The translations under genes were made by a program, and so were the position numbers. Below, in pieces: positions 11,601-25,983 of a stretch of 64,000 nucleotides of DNA. This DNA comes from Lepidodermella squamata (Eukaryota > Gastrotricha): positions 1,178,001 to 1,242,000 of the forward strand of contig JBLDXI010000012.1 of assembly GCA_047495785.1 (NCBI GenBank), read 5' to 3'. The notes under the pieces are model-generated. The model was not told the origin of the DNA. It was given only the letters and a program-made list of their open reading frames with translations, and made no database searches. Each line of letters starts with the position of its first letter. The first letter of the stretch is position 1.

Positions 11601-14433
11601 AACTTACACACAGGCGCAAGGTTGCCCAGGGGCTGGACACGTTCCACCGTTTTCACATCGAGGAGTGCAACGGGCTGAAAAAAGTCCCGTTTATGCGATA
11701 CAGAATCCAAGAACGAAACTTACGAAATTTGCAACCAACACCGTCAAAGGTTGATGTACAGCTGCAAATGAAAACCAATAAGATGGATTTAAGAATTGGG
11801 CTTGAATACGTACTCGCATGTATCAGGTGCAATACATGTACCTCCATTCTGACAAGGTATAGTGCATATAGCTGATGGAAAATTGTTAAAGAAAGTTCTA
11901 TGAGGAAGATTCAATTAGCTTACGGGTAGTGCATGCTGTTCCTTCCCAACCCGGCCTATTGGATAGATCAATGTTTGGCGAGGCAAATTCGTGCGAAAAA
12001 TCGAAACCTACTCGCAAGTGCAAGTGTTTTGAGGGCTGTCGAACGTACAGTTGCCGTGAACGCAGACTGGATTGCAAACTGGCCATTGGCATAGATTTCC
12101 GGACCAAATTGATGAGCAGCTTGAAAATTGGATCATGGAACACCTTTCTATCTAACCATTCAAATCTTACTTGCACGTGTTTGGTTGGTAACAAAAGCCG
12201 CCGTTCAAACAATTTGGTTCGCAGATTGCTTTACATTTAGAAATGATAAATCGCTAAATTAAGAACTTATCATACTTACCAACATCACAAGTTGCATTGG
12301 TCCAACCAGCCCTAATTTTAGACTCGAGTAAGGACTAACATCACGCCCATGTGATAACTTACGTGCAAGAGCAGTTGTTAGGTGCGATACAAGCTCCATT
12401 TTGGCAAGGGGGACTGCAAACTGGGGTCTGGCATGAAGTTCCGGTATATCCGGGCATGCATCTGAATCAGGAAAATCAGTTTTATGTGGCCTGAGCACCT
12501 AACTTAGTGAAATTTACGTGCACTGGTTGTATCCGGTACAGGTACCCCCATTTTTACAGGTAGGCGTGCATGAATCTGTTGGATGATACGAATTTCAGGC
12601 TGATATTAACTAGCACCTCAGTTTTTACATAGAGCGCATGTGGGTCCGGTGCGCTGAATCCTTCAACAAAATCTGCGAGTCATCGGTTTGATCTTATTCA
12701 TATGATCTTTCTTACGTGCAGGTGCATGTGTCGGGCGCCGTACAATTCCCGCTATTCAAGCACGGCGAAGTGCAAATTGGCGTTTGACATTGAGCTCCAT
12801 TCCAACCGGGTTGGCAGCTTGAATAAGCATTAACAATTTAATCAAAACCCGGGCTAATAACAAAAAATCGAGAAAGCTTACACGCAAGTTCCCGCATTGC
12901 ACGTTCCGTTGTTTTGACACCCAGGAATGCAGTTGGCTGAATATTCATATGACTATTTTAAGTTCACCTTTGAAGGGAAAACTTACGAGTTTGACATGTT
13001 GCCCCCATCCAGGAAGGTCTAAAACATTATTGGCTGCAGACATGGGGTTTTATGGAATAAATACTTCTTACGTGCAGGTGCAAACTCCAGGTGAAGTGCA
13101 AGTGCCTCCGTTGCTGCATCCGAGAGAACATACTGGTATCGTGCAGGTTGCGCCAGTATAAGAGCTTGTGCAGTTGCAAGTGTTGGGCCCGGAGCAAGTA
13201 CCGCCATGCTTACAAAGCCCTGTGGTGCAGGTATAAGTCTCACAACTAGTTCCAGTCCAACCGCCGGTGCATCTTTTTATCGAGAAATTTCACGTTTTAT
13301 TGGTCAAACGAGCTATGAACGGCTTACGTGCAGGAGTTCGCCCCGGTACAACTTCCTCCATTCGCACAAGCAGGGGTGCAAACGGCTGAAAAAAGCGGAA
13401 TTTTTTCCTGCAAGGATAGTACTAATAATAAAGCTTACGGATAGAACAGTCTGCACCAGACCATCCAGTATCACAGGTGCAGCTGAAGCCTGTAGATGAC
13501 GTCGCGTCGGGTTTGCAGGTTTCAGTCAGACAGTTGCTCGAGCAAGCCGCTGCCAGACAATTAGAATTAGTCGTCAGAAACGTTCACATGTGCAAATAAA
13601 TCAACCTTGAAATGTAGGGCACAGCGCTTTTAAGGCAGCTATTTCTGCTGCCGAACTGATTGACTGCTGAAATATTGACAGACAGGCGTATTGGACGGTT
13701 TTGTAGGTATCCCATCCAAAAGGATTCGTTGTTTTGTCATTTCTGAGTGGAATCATGATTTTATTAAAAATAAGTGGTGATGGACTTGACTATACCTTAT
13801 AACACCGAGGGTACATGTGCCAGTTGTAGCGTATTCAGCATACGGATCGGTAACTGTTACAACTGTCGATTTGCAAATCACGCGAATCGTTTTAGTTGCA
13901 CTTGCTGCATCCCATGTAATCGCCACAAAGTTCCACCCGCTTTTGATGTTGCACGAGTTATCATTAAACAGGTAGGCTTTAGTTCCAACTGACGATGTCG
14001 AACCTGTGCGGATGTAAACGCGGTTTGTCGAGGCGCTGCTTTTCATGAAAGCCATCTGAGTTGCATCAGAGTTCATGTTACAGTCAAATATTGGATCCCC
14101 ATCGTCCAGGTTTACGTAGAGCGAAATAGTCATCGATAACGTTTTATCTGCATCGGCGAGTGGCCATTTGAAGTCTATGCTTCTTATTTTGAGTGGAATT
14201 ATCGTGGTGGCAGTTTCCATTGCCCCATCTGCTCCATTTGGCCCTGTTACAAATGGCAAACCGGACGTGTTCGAAGTAGACAAGGCCAATGTCTGATCGC
14301 CACTTGTTGGGTTGCGGCCGAATTGCTTGTTCATAGGCCAAAAAGCCAACAGTTTTGTCATGTCCAGCTGGCCCCATGAAACACTACAGAAGCTGAAAAG
14401 TAATATATACCCAATCGCCGCCGGTGACGGCAT
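1..14433 (-). CDS. Giant secreted multidomain lectin (LamG-like/EGF/CTLD/F5-8C/FReD), 3' end outside window
   Basis: One gene of many short exons, open at the left edge; roughly 3,500 residues lie inside the window (estimate). It starts at 14433 with a hydrophobic signal peptide (MPSPAAIGYILLFSFCSVS). Domain order is: ConA/LamG-like, about 21 EGF-like repeats, a short linker, eight C-type lectin domains, three F5/8C domains with Cys-rich EGF-like spacers, then three fibrinogen-related domains and an unrecognised tail. I followed the frame across the key joins (LamG to EGF, EGF to CTLD, CTLD to F5/8C, F5/8C to FReD, FReD to FReD). Each joins through a 45-60 nt GT..AG intron, with no internal stop, polyadenylation site or second signal peptide. 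Each family binds glycans or matrix, so an extracellular adhesive, mucus or recognition role is likely. A gene split that I missed in the less carefully joined CTLD exons remains possible. Confidence 0.8.
2836..4740 (-). other. Three F5/8C (discoidin-like) domains with Cys-rich spacers
   Basis: Three discoidin-type domains at about 4190-4740, 3525-4140 and 2836-3345. Each has the WIP/WLP-TTSD motif followed by a membrane- or sugar-binding-loop-like strand, and ends in a hydrophobic strand plus GC (LRIDLRGC, LLDLFGC, MKIFGC). The second and third share FCPPIR before the closing strand. An EGF-like unit (CQCFCPAGYTGSTC) lies between the second and third, and CKCLCPIGY follows the third. The frame is continuous into the fibrinogen block. 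Confidence 0.75.
4793..9985 (-). repeat. Eight tandem C-type lectin domains with Thr-rich linkers
   Basis: Eight C-type lectin-like domains, each beginning with a CP(C/x)GF/GW...CY motif and ending near a (Y/V)(I/V)CE-x-A-PC motif. Approximate positions are 9340-9985, 8690-9335, 7850-8620, 7120-7780, 6500-7119, 5960-6470, 5320-5925 and 4793-5319. Thr/Pro-rich mucin-like linkers follow the second and fourth domains. Only the last domain shows an EPN triplet (NTEPNMA) with a WYD in the usual WND position, so it is the best candidate for calcium-dependent mannose-type binding. The others look divergent. Confidence 0.8.
10225..13549 (-). repeat. Tandem array of about 21 EGF-like repeats
   Basis: Repeats follow the tenascin/teneurin style C-x3-C-x-NGG-x-C-x4-5-C-x-C-x2-GWTG-x2-C. 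I counted about 21, including degenerate ones (for example CVHGTCGIGSFC and CVSGNCVDNGTASVC). Many repeats are split by an intron at the same place, inside the codon after the C-x-C motif (phase 2). Introns between repeats are mostly phase 1. This two-exon unit points to growth by exon duplication. None shows a clear calcium-binding EGF signature. Confidence 0.85.
13796..14433 (-). other. First coding exon: signal peptide plus ConA/LamG-like domain
   Basis: One exon of about 212 codons encodes the signal peptide and a jelly-roll type domain. Seen in the sequence: an early LLAFWPM strand, a DGDPIFDC turn, and the characteristic GWNFVAITWD followed by TKTIRV, which match the LamG_3/concanavalin-like family. 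The donor at 13795 joins to an exon ending in a Cys-containing helix (YACLSIFQQS, ALKALC) before the first EGF. Confidence 0.7.
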
Positions 14434-15820
14434 CTTTTACTTTGAAAATTTTCACCCAGAAAACCTTTCAAAGGTGACGTAACTTCTAAATCTTCTTTGC
14501 GCTTTTATAATACAGAGTTTTCCAGATGGTTCTTATGATTTATTCAATGTTTAATCAAGATATTGTTTACAGCAGCAAAAACTTGTTGTATGCAGGTTAC
14601 CAAGTGCTGACTGATTAGAGCACAAATTATTTAAAGCACTTGCGCATTTTTGTCGATAATTCAATGAGCTAAGTCTGCTTTGGTTTTCTCCTAAAATGTG
14701 TGCACTTATATGAAAGATTTCTAGACTATATCATTATCGCGAAATATACAAAGCTCGGCTTATAATTCTAAAACAAGAAGAGTTATAGACGCGGCGCGGC
14801 ACCGTTGCGCTGTAATTAATAAATCATCGCTTGAGAAGGGTTACCAGTACAGGTGGTATGCGTGTAATGACGCATCGAATACGTGCGTTTTTATGAACTT
14901 GAACAGACATTTTCTTGATCTGGCATAGTTTCTGTTTGCTTCAAAAACATCGAAGACATCGAACTGCTCCATCTACGTCATCGAACAGTGTCATAGCAGC
15001 ACAGACACCACAGATTAGGCTAGAAGTACAGTACAAAGGTCGAAGAAATGATGAAACAATTATTATGCAGGAGCTCATACCGATGTGGCGAATAAATTAT
15101 TGAAATAGCCAAATATACGCTTATTATCTTGTAATCGAAAGGTGGTAAAACTGGGTATTCAAATTACTCTGAGCTAAATTCGTTTAGCCAACCTAGAGGA
15201 ATGTCTCAGGAACACGCCAACAAAAACCTATTTGTTTGCGTCAGTGCCTAGATAAATGGAAATTGCGTCAGTTGAGGATTTTGGACACATTAATTTTCGG
15301 TTTTCTCGCATTTCTCTTAACTCTTAACGCAGACATTTTCCTTGTTTGAAAGACGGTTTGAAGGACGATGTGTTCTCCATCCCTTACTGGCGGATATATC
15401 AGTGGTAACGAGGAAATCTGGCACCGCACTTCCCCGACCATTTTCGTGGAAATGTTCCCTGGTAAACTCATAGATCGATGAACTCGCGAATAAAGATGAA
15501 AATTCTATTCTTATTTTGTGAACAAAGTTTCATACGAATGGTCGCACGCGCCGGCGATAAGGCGAAAAAACATATCTAAAAGTTTAAAATCTTCACACCT
15601 CGAAAAGCTGCCATAAAAGACGGCCAACAAGCGGCAAAGTTAGAGCTTAACAACACCAGCATATAATTTGCGATGATTATATCACATAATCGCATCAGCC
15701 GCGGTGTTTTCTCGAGCAACAGAGTTGCGTGGGATTTGCCTATCTTTTGCATACGGCATACCGTTGAACCAAGAATTTTCAAGTTTCATCAAAAACCAAA
15801 GTTCAGTTAGCAAAGGAGAA
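14434..15820. other. Intergenic, no gene seen
   Basis: AT-rich sequence between the start of the minus-strand giant gene and the plus-strand Ly6-like gene, which are divergent. I see no exon-like ORF with family similarity and no convincing TATA box. It probably carries the promoters of both genes. Confidence 0.5.
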
Positions 15821-16361
15821 ATGTTGAAATTTAGCTGCGCCCTGCTAATTGTTGTCGGATTTTTCGATGTCGCAGAATCAGCAAGTATATAAAACATATT
15901 CTAAAGTTATGCTCTTGGTGATTATAACTTGTGTAACTTAGTTACAACCCCTCTGTCATGCATGGCTCATGACGAGAAGTTGAACACGGAATTCGAACCT
16001 CCTTCGGACACGTCACGCTGCATTGGCTCATTCTGCTATAAAACGACCAAGTTCACGGTAAACACCACAACAACAGGTCGCGGCTGTGCGGCTAAATGCA
16101 CAGGTATCAGATTTCGTACGAGCTCCCAGTTTTACTTAACTCATTTACGTTGTTTTAGAGGGTGAACTGATGTCAACCAACGGTATTCGCATCACGACGT
16201 ATTGCTGCAATCTCCAGTAAGATTAAAGAAAACGATTTCTGCTATCGACGTATTGCTTTGTTAATGATTTCAGAGATGTTTGCAACGAGGCCAATCGGCA
16301 ATACGCCTTTGCGGCCTATCTTACGGTTTCCGCGGCGACGTTGCTTCTGCTTCTTCGCTGA
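15821..16361 (+). CDS. Small GPI-anchored Ly6/three-finger-type protein
   Basis: Four exons (15821-15884, 15942-16103, 16159-16216, 16274-16361) join in frame to 123 residues. The N-terminus is a signal peptide (MLKFSCALLIVVGFF). The mature part has about eight cysteines (LSC, SRC, SFC, GRGC, AKC) and ends in the family signature YCCN-x2-DVCNE. The C-terminus is hydrophobic (LTVSAATLLLLLR), as expected for a GPI-attachment signal. Ly6/uPAR proteins sit on the outer membrane and modulate receptors or cell adhesion; the ligand cannot be told here. It has fewer cysteines than the ten-Cys standard fold, so one disulfide is probably missing. An AATAAA follows at 16388. Confidence 0.75.
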
Positions 16362-16387
16362 TTGAACCGGGTAGCAAGGAAAGTGGT

Positions 16388-16393
16388 AATAAA
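16388..16393 (+). terminator. Polyadenylation signal AATAAA of the Ly6-like gene
   Basis: Canonical hexamer 27 nt after the stop codon of the Ly6-like gene. Confidence 0.6.
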
Positions 16394-16769
16394 ATCAATG
16401 CACAAAAAAACAAGTATTTCGTTCCTTACGGAAACTTTCAAAGCAATAAATAACGCTATTTGTAACTAAAACCTAAGGACAAATAATGATGAACTGCCTA
16501 ATAAAATGAGTACCTTCTTCGAGCCAGATCCCTTAAACCGAAAAAAGTTCATAGCATTAATTAATGTTTCAAAGGAGCTTTGAGGACTAGAAGGGCACTT
16601 AGTCCAACCATAAACCATAGATCTTGCCGAAAACTAATGAGTTGAAGATTTCAGTATTTTACACAAGTCACAAGCGATGTTTAATTCAAGGTGGGCATAG
16701 TAATATTCAGTATAGAGCAAAACGTACTGTAAAAAGCTCGGATTGTGTTATATTGGCCATTCGTTTTAG

Positions 16770-17318
16770 TTAATAGTAGTAAAAACCGGGACTGCATGGT
16801 CTGAGGCCATACAGGACAGAATTGAATGGTATCCAAACGCCGCTGCAGTAGACTCCAACAGCCGTGGCCCATATTGCGATAGTGATTGCAGCAAAAACCT
16901 AAAGTGAGTGAATTTGAAAAAATGCATGGCCAAGGAAGCGTCAACTCACTATGGCGACAACAGCCAGAGTCTTGGCACAGGAGTAGTTCTCAAACGTCGC
17001 CCTGTCCTTATGAGCCATGACGATAGCCGGAATCGAACAAGAGAAAGTAAGACAGGCGCAGAAGCTCATGACTAAAGCAACAATTGAATGGCACTTCGCT
17101 GCATTTTGCATATCAATCAGTGCTGCCTGCGCTAATTCTGGGCTAGCCTCGGTCGTTACGTAAATTACAGAGGTACCGGGAGCTGGAGAGACCATCGGTA
17201 AGGGTTGAACGACAACAACTTCGCCCTGGGGAGATTGATTGCCAGTGTAAGGCGGCGGGGCACCAGGGGTTTGGTCCGGGTACTTGGTCATTTCCGTTGG
17301 ATAAGTATCTTGAGACAT
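16770..17318 (-). CDS. Two-pass membrane protein with Pro-rich N-terminus (CD225/dispanin-like layout)
   Basis: Two exons (16950-17318 and 16770-16898) give 165 residues. I chose the start MSQDTYPTEM; an in-frame upstream extension lacks support. Residues 1 to about 75 are Pro/Gln-rich with a PPPY motif (possible WW-domain/Nedd4 ligand). Two hydrophobic segments follow (HSIVALVMSFCACLTFSC and LAVVAIVVFAAITIAIWATAV), separated by a short charged loop (AHKDRATFEN). The C-terminus ends GFYYY. This layout resembles CD225/dispanin (IFITM-like) proteins, but the similarity is topological and I see no diagnostic motif, so family membership is only a suggestion. It lies convergent with the Ly6-like gene. 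Confidence 0.6.
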
Positions 17319-17715
17319 TTTTTCAGCGTGTCTGCGGCCAATTTTCGGTTTGGCCGCTTTATAACATCCAGCGCGGTCGTAATACTTTGGGTCTGCATTC
17401 TGCATCGCTAGCTTGGTAAAAAATGCACGACTCCTCCTACTCGCAATATTCATGTTTACCTTAGTACCAGAAACGACCTCGTGATCGAGCGTGGGCGAGG
17501 AAATTGCGTATAAGAGAAAACGATGTAGTCTGGATTTTTGGGAGATTTTATTAGCATCATTCACTTGAATACAGAAAATCATAGGGATATACTATTTCAG
17601 CTTGAAACTATTTACCAGACTAGAGAAATAGGAGTAAGACACCCCATTTTGCAAACAGCCAAGAGTATAATATCGCAAGGAAAGCCTTAAATAAATAGCG
17701 TGTTACTGATGGTTG

Positions 17716-21210
<3,495 letters not shown>

Positions 21211-22481
21211 TCTCCGGTTGATTCTAGAAACACTATATTGCCTACTGCGTCCTTTATTCTTATGGGAGTTTATATGGACTCTAGATAATTTCCAAGTTGT
21301 TATCTCGCAGCTTCGTTGCTACCACGCCCGGTTACATTGAATACCACGCCTTGTTTTTTGGGAGGAAGAAGGTTTGAGTGATAACATCATTATGATAAAG
21401 CAGGCAACGTTATGATAAGCTTGCGTCTTTTGCATCTTTTTTCAGGTCGTTTTACCGAGTGTCCTATTCATATTGGAAATGTTGCCAATAATGGCTTCTT
21501 GTGGAAAAGGAGTAACCGATTTAAATAGCAGATCCGCAAATTCAAGATAAGCAATTAATGGCATCGTATCGAATAATCCCGGCACGAATGATCACAATTT
21601 TTAATCACTGCTACTAGAAACAAGGACAAGGGTTTGGCATGCGTATCGCTTCCACGTCACGATAAGACAATGATTCTTATGTCGAAGTGTCTCATACATC
21701 CGATAATCACATGAGCCATTATATGCGGAGAAAAAACTAGCGTGCAAATTGAATTTTTTACTATCTTTTTACGCTTAATAAAACTCCACAAGCCCGCAAT
21801 AGAATTAGAGTGACATGTGAATCTCCTCACCCGTGTAATAGAAAAAACGCGATATAGCTTAAGCTCAGACAGAGATCGTTAAGCCGATCCGCCATTAGTG
21901 ACATGTGCGCCCAGAGCGTACTGAATACAATTGTTTTCGAGCATGTTGCCCTGTTTTCAACGCGACAATTTCCCGCAGGTCTGCAGCTTTTCTGATACTC
22001 TGCAAAACTGCTACCAGGTTCTTCATTCGCAAAAATGATCTCAGTAGTTTTTACAGAAGAAAATGGTTATATTATTTTTATCGCTGCCAAAAAAATAAGA
22101 TAAAATTAATTTTTGATCAATTTATTTCGTTGGCTATTGATTTATCTCATTTTTACGCGCATTTTACAGCTATTCTACTTGCCAACGTGTTTTTTGCCCC
22201 CAAAGAATTAGCTCAAATTTTGTTCCATCGATTTTAATTTGATAAATTTAAGTTATCTTGGTAATAACTTTATTATATATCCTGACAAGGCTTCACTGTA
22301 ATTGCTTCATTGACACATTCTGGGGTTGACCTTTATTTCATTATAGCGCTGCAGTGGCCCCTAATTATCCACCATATTCTTAGAACAATAAACGCTGCTT
22401 GACTAAGCACGGCAGAAGACCTCTTAGAACCTATAGTAGGCATTCCCTTATTTGTGCTGGAGTAATTTGCTTATCAGTGCT
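21211..22481. other. Intergenic between divergent GH31 and channel genes
   Basis: AT-rich. The two flanking genes are transcribed away from each other, so both promoters should lie here. I see no further exon and no clear repeat. Confidence 0.5.
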
Positions 22482-24133
22482 ATGCTTTTAGCTATGCCTT
22501 CATATTTTCTCCTCATTGGATATTTTCTCATCGCTCTTCCCACAAGCGCTCTCGCAGGAGGATTTCGAAAATTTGTCCTAACAGGTAAAAGCTCTGAAAC
22601 CAAGTTCCTGATGACGTAAATTTCCGTTTCCGGCAGATATGCCATGCTGTAATGACAGAGAATCCGCGCGAAATCTTGGCCATCTGCAATCTCAAGGTGC
22701 TGAATTAGATCTGCTGAGGTCGATTACTGGTGGCAGCTACAGTAAATGGGTAAAGCCCCGTGCTGTCAAAGGATCGAACTTACTAGTCCAAACTAGGCTC
22801 TACCTAATCAGAATTCAAGAGTTGGACGAGGCCACTGAGACATTTTACTCCACCGTCCGGTTTCAAATCGTGAGGCATTCTTGACTTCCCACGATTTTAA
22901 TACCCCATGTTATTTAGAATTGGCAAGACCCTGCATTATCATGGGATCCACTTGCGTTCGGAAATCTGACGTCTCTGGTAGTCCCAGGTGGCGTCTTGTG
23001 GCTTCCTGATTTGCAAATAGTCAACGCCGTGGATGAGATGTACGAATTGTTACATGACGCCAGCTTTTCTTACCGAGTCTACAGTGATGGTAACGTCTGG
23101 TTCCATCCAACGGGGAAAATTGCAACGCGGTGCCGCTTCGATCTGATGTTCTACCCTTTCGACTTCCAAAGATGTCTCATAATCGTCGAATCTGTTATAT
23201 ACGCGACTGATGAGTTGAGACTTATCATTCGCGAGAACAAAACTGACCCGATATCACTCGGAATGCTTGCTGAAAACGAGTTGTGGGAGCTCCTACCTGA
23301 GTACTGCAATGCTTACTCAACAAGATATCGTAGCGGTTCGAAAACAGAGTTTAGTAGAGTCATATTCAGCATAGTCATGAAGCGAAGGCCGAATTTCTAC
23401 ATAATGACAATCATTGTCCCAACTGCCCTCCTGGCTATAGTTACGGTCTTCACCTACTTGGTACCGATTCATTACGTGGATCGAACAATTCAAAGTGTGA
23501 CAGTTCTGCTGGCTGTTGCAGTTTTTGAAGCTGCGATAGCGGATGATTTGCCCAAGACCTCTGAACACTGCATGCTTACGATTTATCTGACCCTGATTCT
23601 AGCGACTTCAGGGGTTACGATCTTCACCTCGACGTTATGTCTAGCGTTGGTGGACCCTGGCGAATATATCGACGCGCCTTGGGGCTTGCCGAATCTCTTT
23701 AGCGCTATATTCTGCAAACCATGCAAGAAGAAAGGGGGTAAGAAGTTGAAATCAACTCATGCTCCAGACGGGGCCAACTCTTCGGATGATACTCCTGCTC
23801 CTGCTACTGAGAATGGTGTGGCGTCTTTTCGAAAGCCTTCAAAAGTAACGAGGCGTTTTATTTCAATCATCTTTTTGTATTATTTCCTTTTAGAAAAAGC
23901 GAATGGAGCTGGTGCCACATCACCAATACGAACCAGAGCGATATCTTAGCACGAGCAAGGCCATGTGGTACACGGCTTATTTAATCAATTGGGCGGCATT
24001 TTTTCTATGCGTCGCTGCGTCTCTTGCCATACCTATTGCCTCGTTTGTGTTCAGGCCTACAGCCCCGAAAAACGAGACAGCTCCTGGATTAGGCTACTAT
24101 ATGGATGGATATTATGGATTCTCTTCAGTGTAA
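22482..24133 (+). CDS. Cys-loop ligand-gated ion channel subunit (nicotinic-receptor-like, non-alpha)
   Basis: Four exons (22482-22584, 22637-22869, 22918-23844, 23894-24133) sum to 501 codons. A signal peptide is followed by an extracellular domain with loop D INWQDPALSW, the WLPD motif near residue 140, and a canonical 13-residue Cys-loop, C184-RFDLMFYPFDFQR-C198. Four membrane segments are visible: M1 (NFYIMTIIVPTALLAIV), M2 (QSVTVLLAVAVFEAAIADDL), M3 (MLTIYLTLILATSGV) and M4 (LINWAAFFLCVAASLAI). The pore entry lacks the PAR motif of anionic channels, suggesting cation selectivity. Loop C has a single Cys (PEYCNAY), so the vicinal pair of acetylcholine-binding alpha subunits is missing. 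The short M3-M4 loop is Lys-rich (KPCKKKGGKK). The native ligand is unknown. Confidence 0.88.
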
Positions 24134-24779
24134 TCCGGAAACCTATCTCGTTTTCTTCGTTTTGCATCTTTCTATGATTAGCAATCCCAAAGTATTGTTT
24201 TGTATTAGAACATTTTAAAGATTATGAATGAATTCTCGCGTGATGTGCTGTGTCATTAAATTCTCAAAAAGCTTCCTGGTTCAAGAAAGATCTGTTTTAT
24301 TCACTGATACGAAATTTTTACATTAGCTATTATATGAATTGGCCCATGTTTTGAACACGGAAAACATGCATTCGACTTGTTGTATAAGTACTTAATCGAC
24401 TTTATGATTGATTTGATCAATCGACTGAGAATGGCAAGCCCTTCCAGATTAAGTCTAACTTAGCTTGACAGACAATTTGACTCGGATTTAATCTGGTAAG
24501 AGCTTCGTTTCTAAACGGACTACGCACGTTTTCTAGTGCATTCTAAAGTTGTGAAGCGTGTCTAGAATAGGTCATCGCGGGAATGGAAGCTTGAAATATG
24601 AACAAAGAGGGGTAGATGAAGAAAAGAAGACGTGCGCGAAAATAAATTTCATCACTAAAGCAGGTGCGAAAGGAATAGTTACTGCCAAGTGAGTTTATAT
24701 CATTCATCATGGCGATTCCAAAGATGAAAATCATAAAAAAGTGAAAGGTATTAATGCCATTAAAATAAAAAATTAATCA
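24134..24779. other. Intergenic between convergent genes
   Basis: 3' flanks of the channel gene (plus) and the first caveolin (minus). I see no gene or repeat. Confidence 0.5.
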
Positions 24780-25983
24780 TTAAACTTGGTGCAAATCAGA
24801 ATAATCACTAGTTTTTCGCACTGAGACTCTTATTGATGAGAATATGTGCCCGATAGAATAGCATATAGGAGAGATGCAGCAGTCTGTTAGAACTTCGAAG
24901 AACTTTCTCGCCAGTCCTAGATTGATCATAAACTGGCGGAAGCACGGCACGCAGCACCAGATGTGGCAGAAAGCCATGCAGGCGAAATAGAATGCCCAGC
25001 AGACGGCGGCTGGAATGGCGCAGATTAACGCGATGATGCGGTATGTCCATAACTTGACCAGTGTGAACGATTGGTACGAGGCACGCCAGATGAAATCAAA
25101 ACTGTAGATTGTTGGGTGGGGCTCGGCGAATATCTCTTCGAAGGCAACCTATAGGATAAAAATAAATAAATCGAAGACACTACATTCCTTTCTCTCAGCG
25201 GGATACAAGTTAACGATCCCTTTTTCAACAATAGAACCCATACTTTTCAACCAACTGGATACTGGAGGAATAACATATCGCAAAAGTTATAATCAGCCTT
25301 TTAAAACGTTAGAATCCCCACTGTCAAACTTATAATTTCCAATAATTGTCCTATTGAGGCTATGGTAACAGGAGCTTCTCTTCACCAAAGGTAACCCGAA
25401 TCCTGAATTCCGGATTCAATGTAAAAGATTCCCCCTTCTTGAATTGTCACTGACAATTTTTTCTTGAAGGCTAAGTTTGGGGTTAGATTTTAGGAATTTG
25501 AGTTCTTTAGGTTCAAAAATAGACCGACCATCCAAAGATGTCTCTTCGATTTCCTATAAAATCTTCTTTCCTATCATTCCGTGGATGCAGGACTTCGTTA
25601 TTCAAAGGATAAAGTTCAGCAATGCAAAGAATGCTTACCTTGAGATGCTGATTGATGAACTCGGGATCGCGGTTGAAAAAATCTATATTGGTAGCTATCG
25701 GTACAGATTTTTTACTGCCACTGTCTTCTGTTACGGCGAATTCCACTGATTTCGTAGACTCGGGGCCATTGTGGTGACTTTTCGTTGGAGTAACAGCTCT
25801 AATGCTGCTCGGACGACTCCCCCTAGCGCTCTGATTCTCAATGCTCCGAGGCGATGCCGGGGAAGTCCTGCTACCATGTACTTCAAGAGCAGCGAGCTCT
25901 ACGCCTTCTTCGCCAGGTTTTGAGTCGTCTGGTGGTGACAGGATGATTTCGTGATGTAGCTCGTCTTTACTCTCATCCATCAT
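24780..25983 (-). CDS. Caveolin 1 of the window, long Ser/Pro-rich N-terminus
   Basis: Two exons (25639-25983 and 24780-25148) with a long 490 nt intron give 237 residues; the start is MMDESKDEL. The first exon encodes about 115 residues of Ser/Pro/Lys-rich disordered tail ending in the caveolin-style NRDPEFINQHLK. The second holds the caveolin core: VAFEEIFAEPHPTIYSF (family signature FEDVIAEP), WRASYQSFTLVKLWTYR (scaffolding region), the re-entrant membrane hairpin, Cys-rich CHIWCCVPCF (likely palmitoylated), and SIGHIFSSIRV. Caveolins are oligomeric membrane-curving proteins of caveolae and signalling platforms. Unlike most paralogues here, it has no intron before the C-terminal segment. 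It is the only caveolin on the minus strand and the most divergent, so it is probably the oldest branch. Confidence 0.88.

Noticed and set aside
16770-17582. Longer N-terminus for the two-pass membrane protein
   Set aside because: The upstream in-frame extension looks like translated 5' leader. The MSQDTYPTEM start is followed directly by the Pro-rich tail typical of such proteins.
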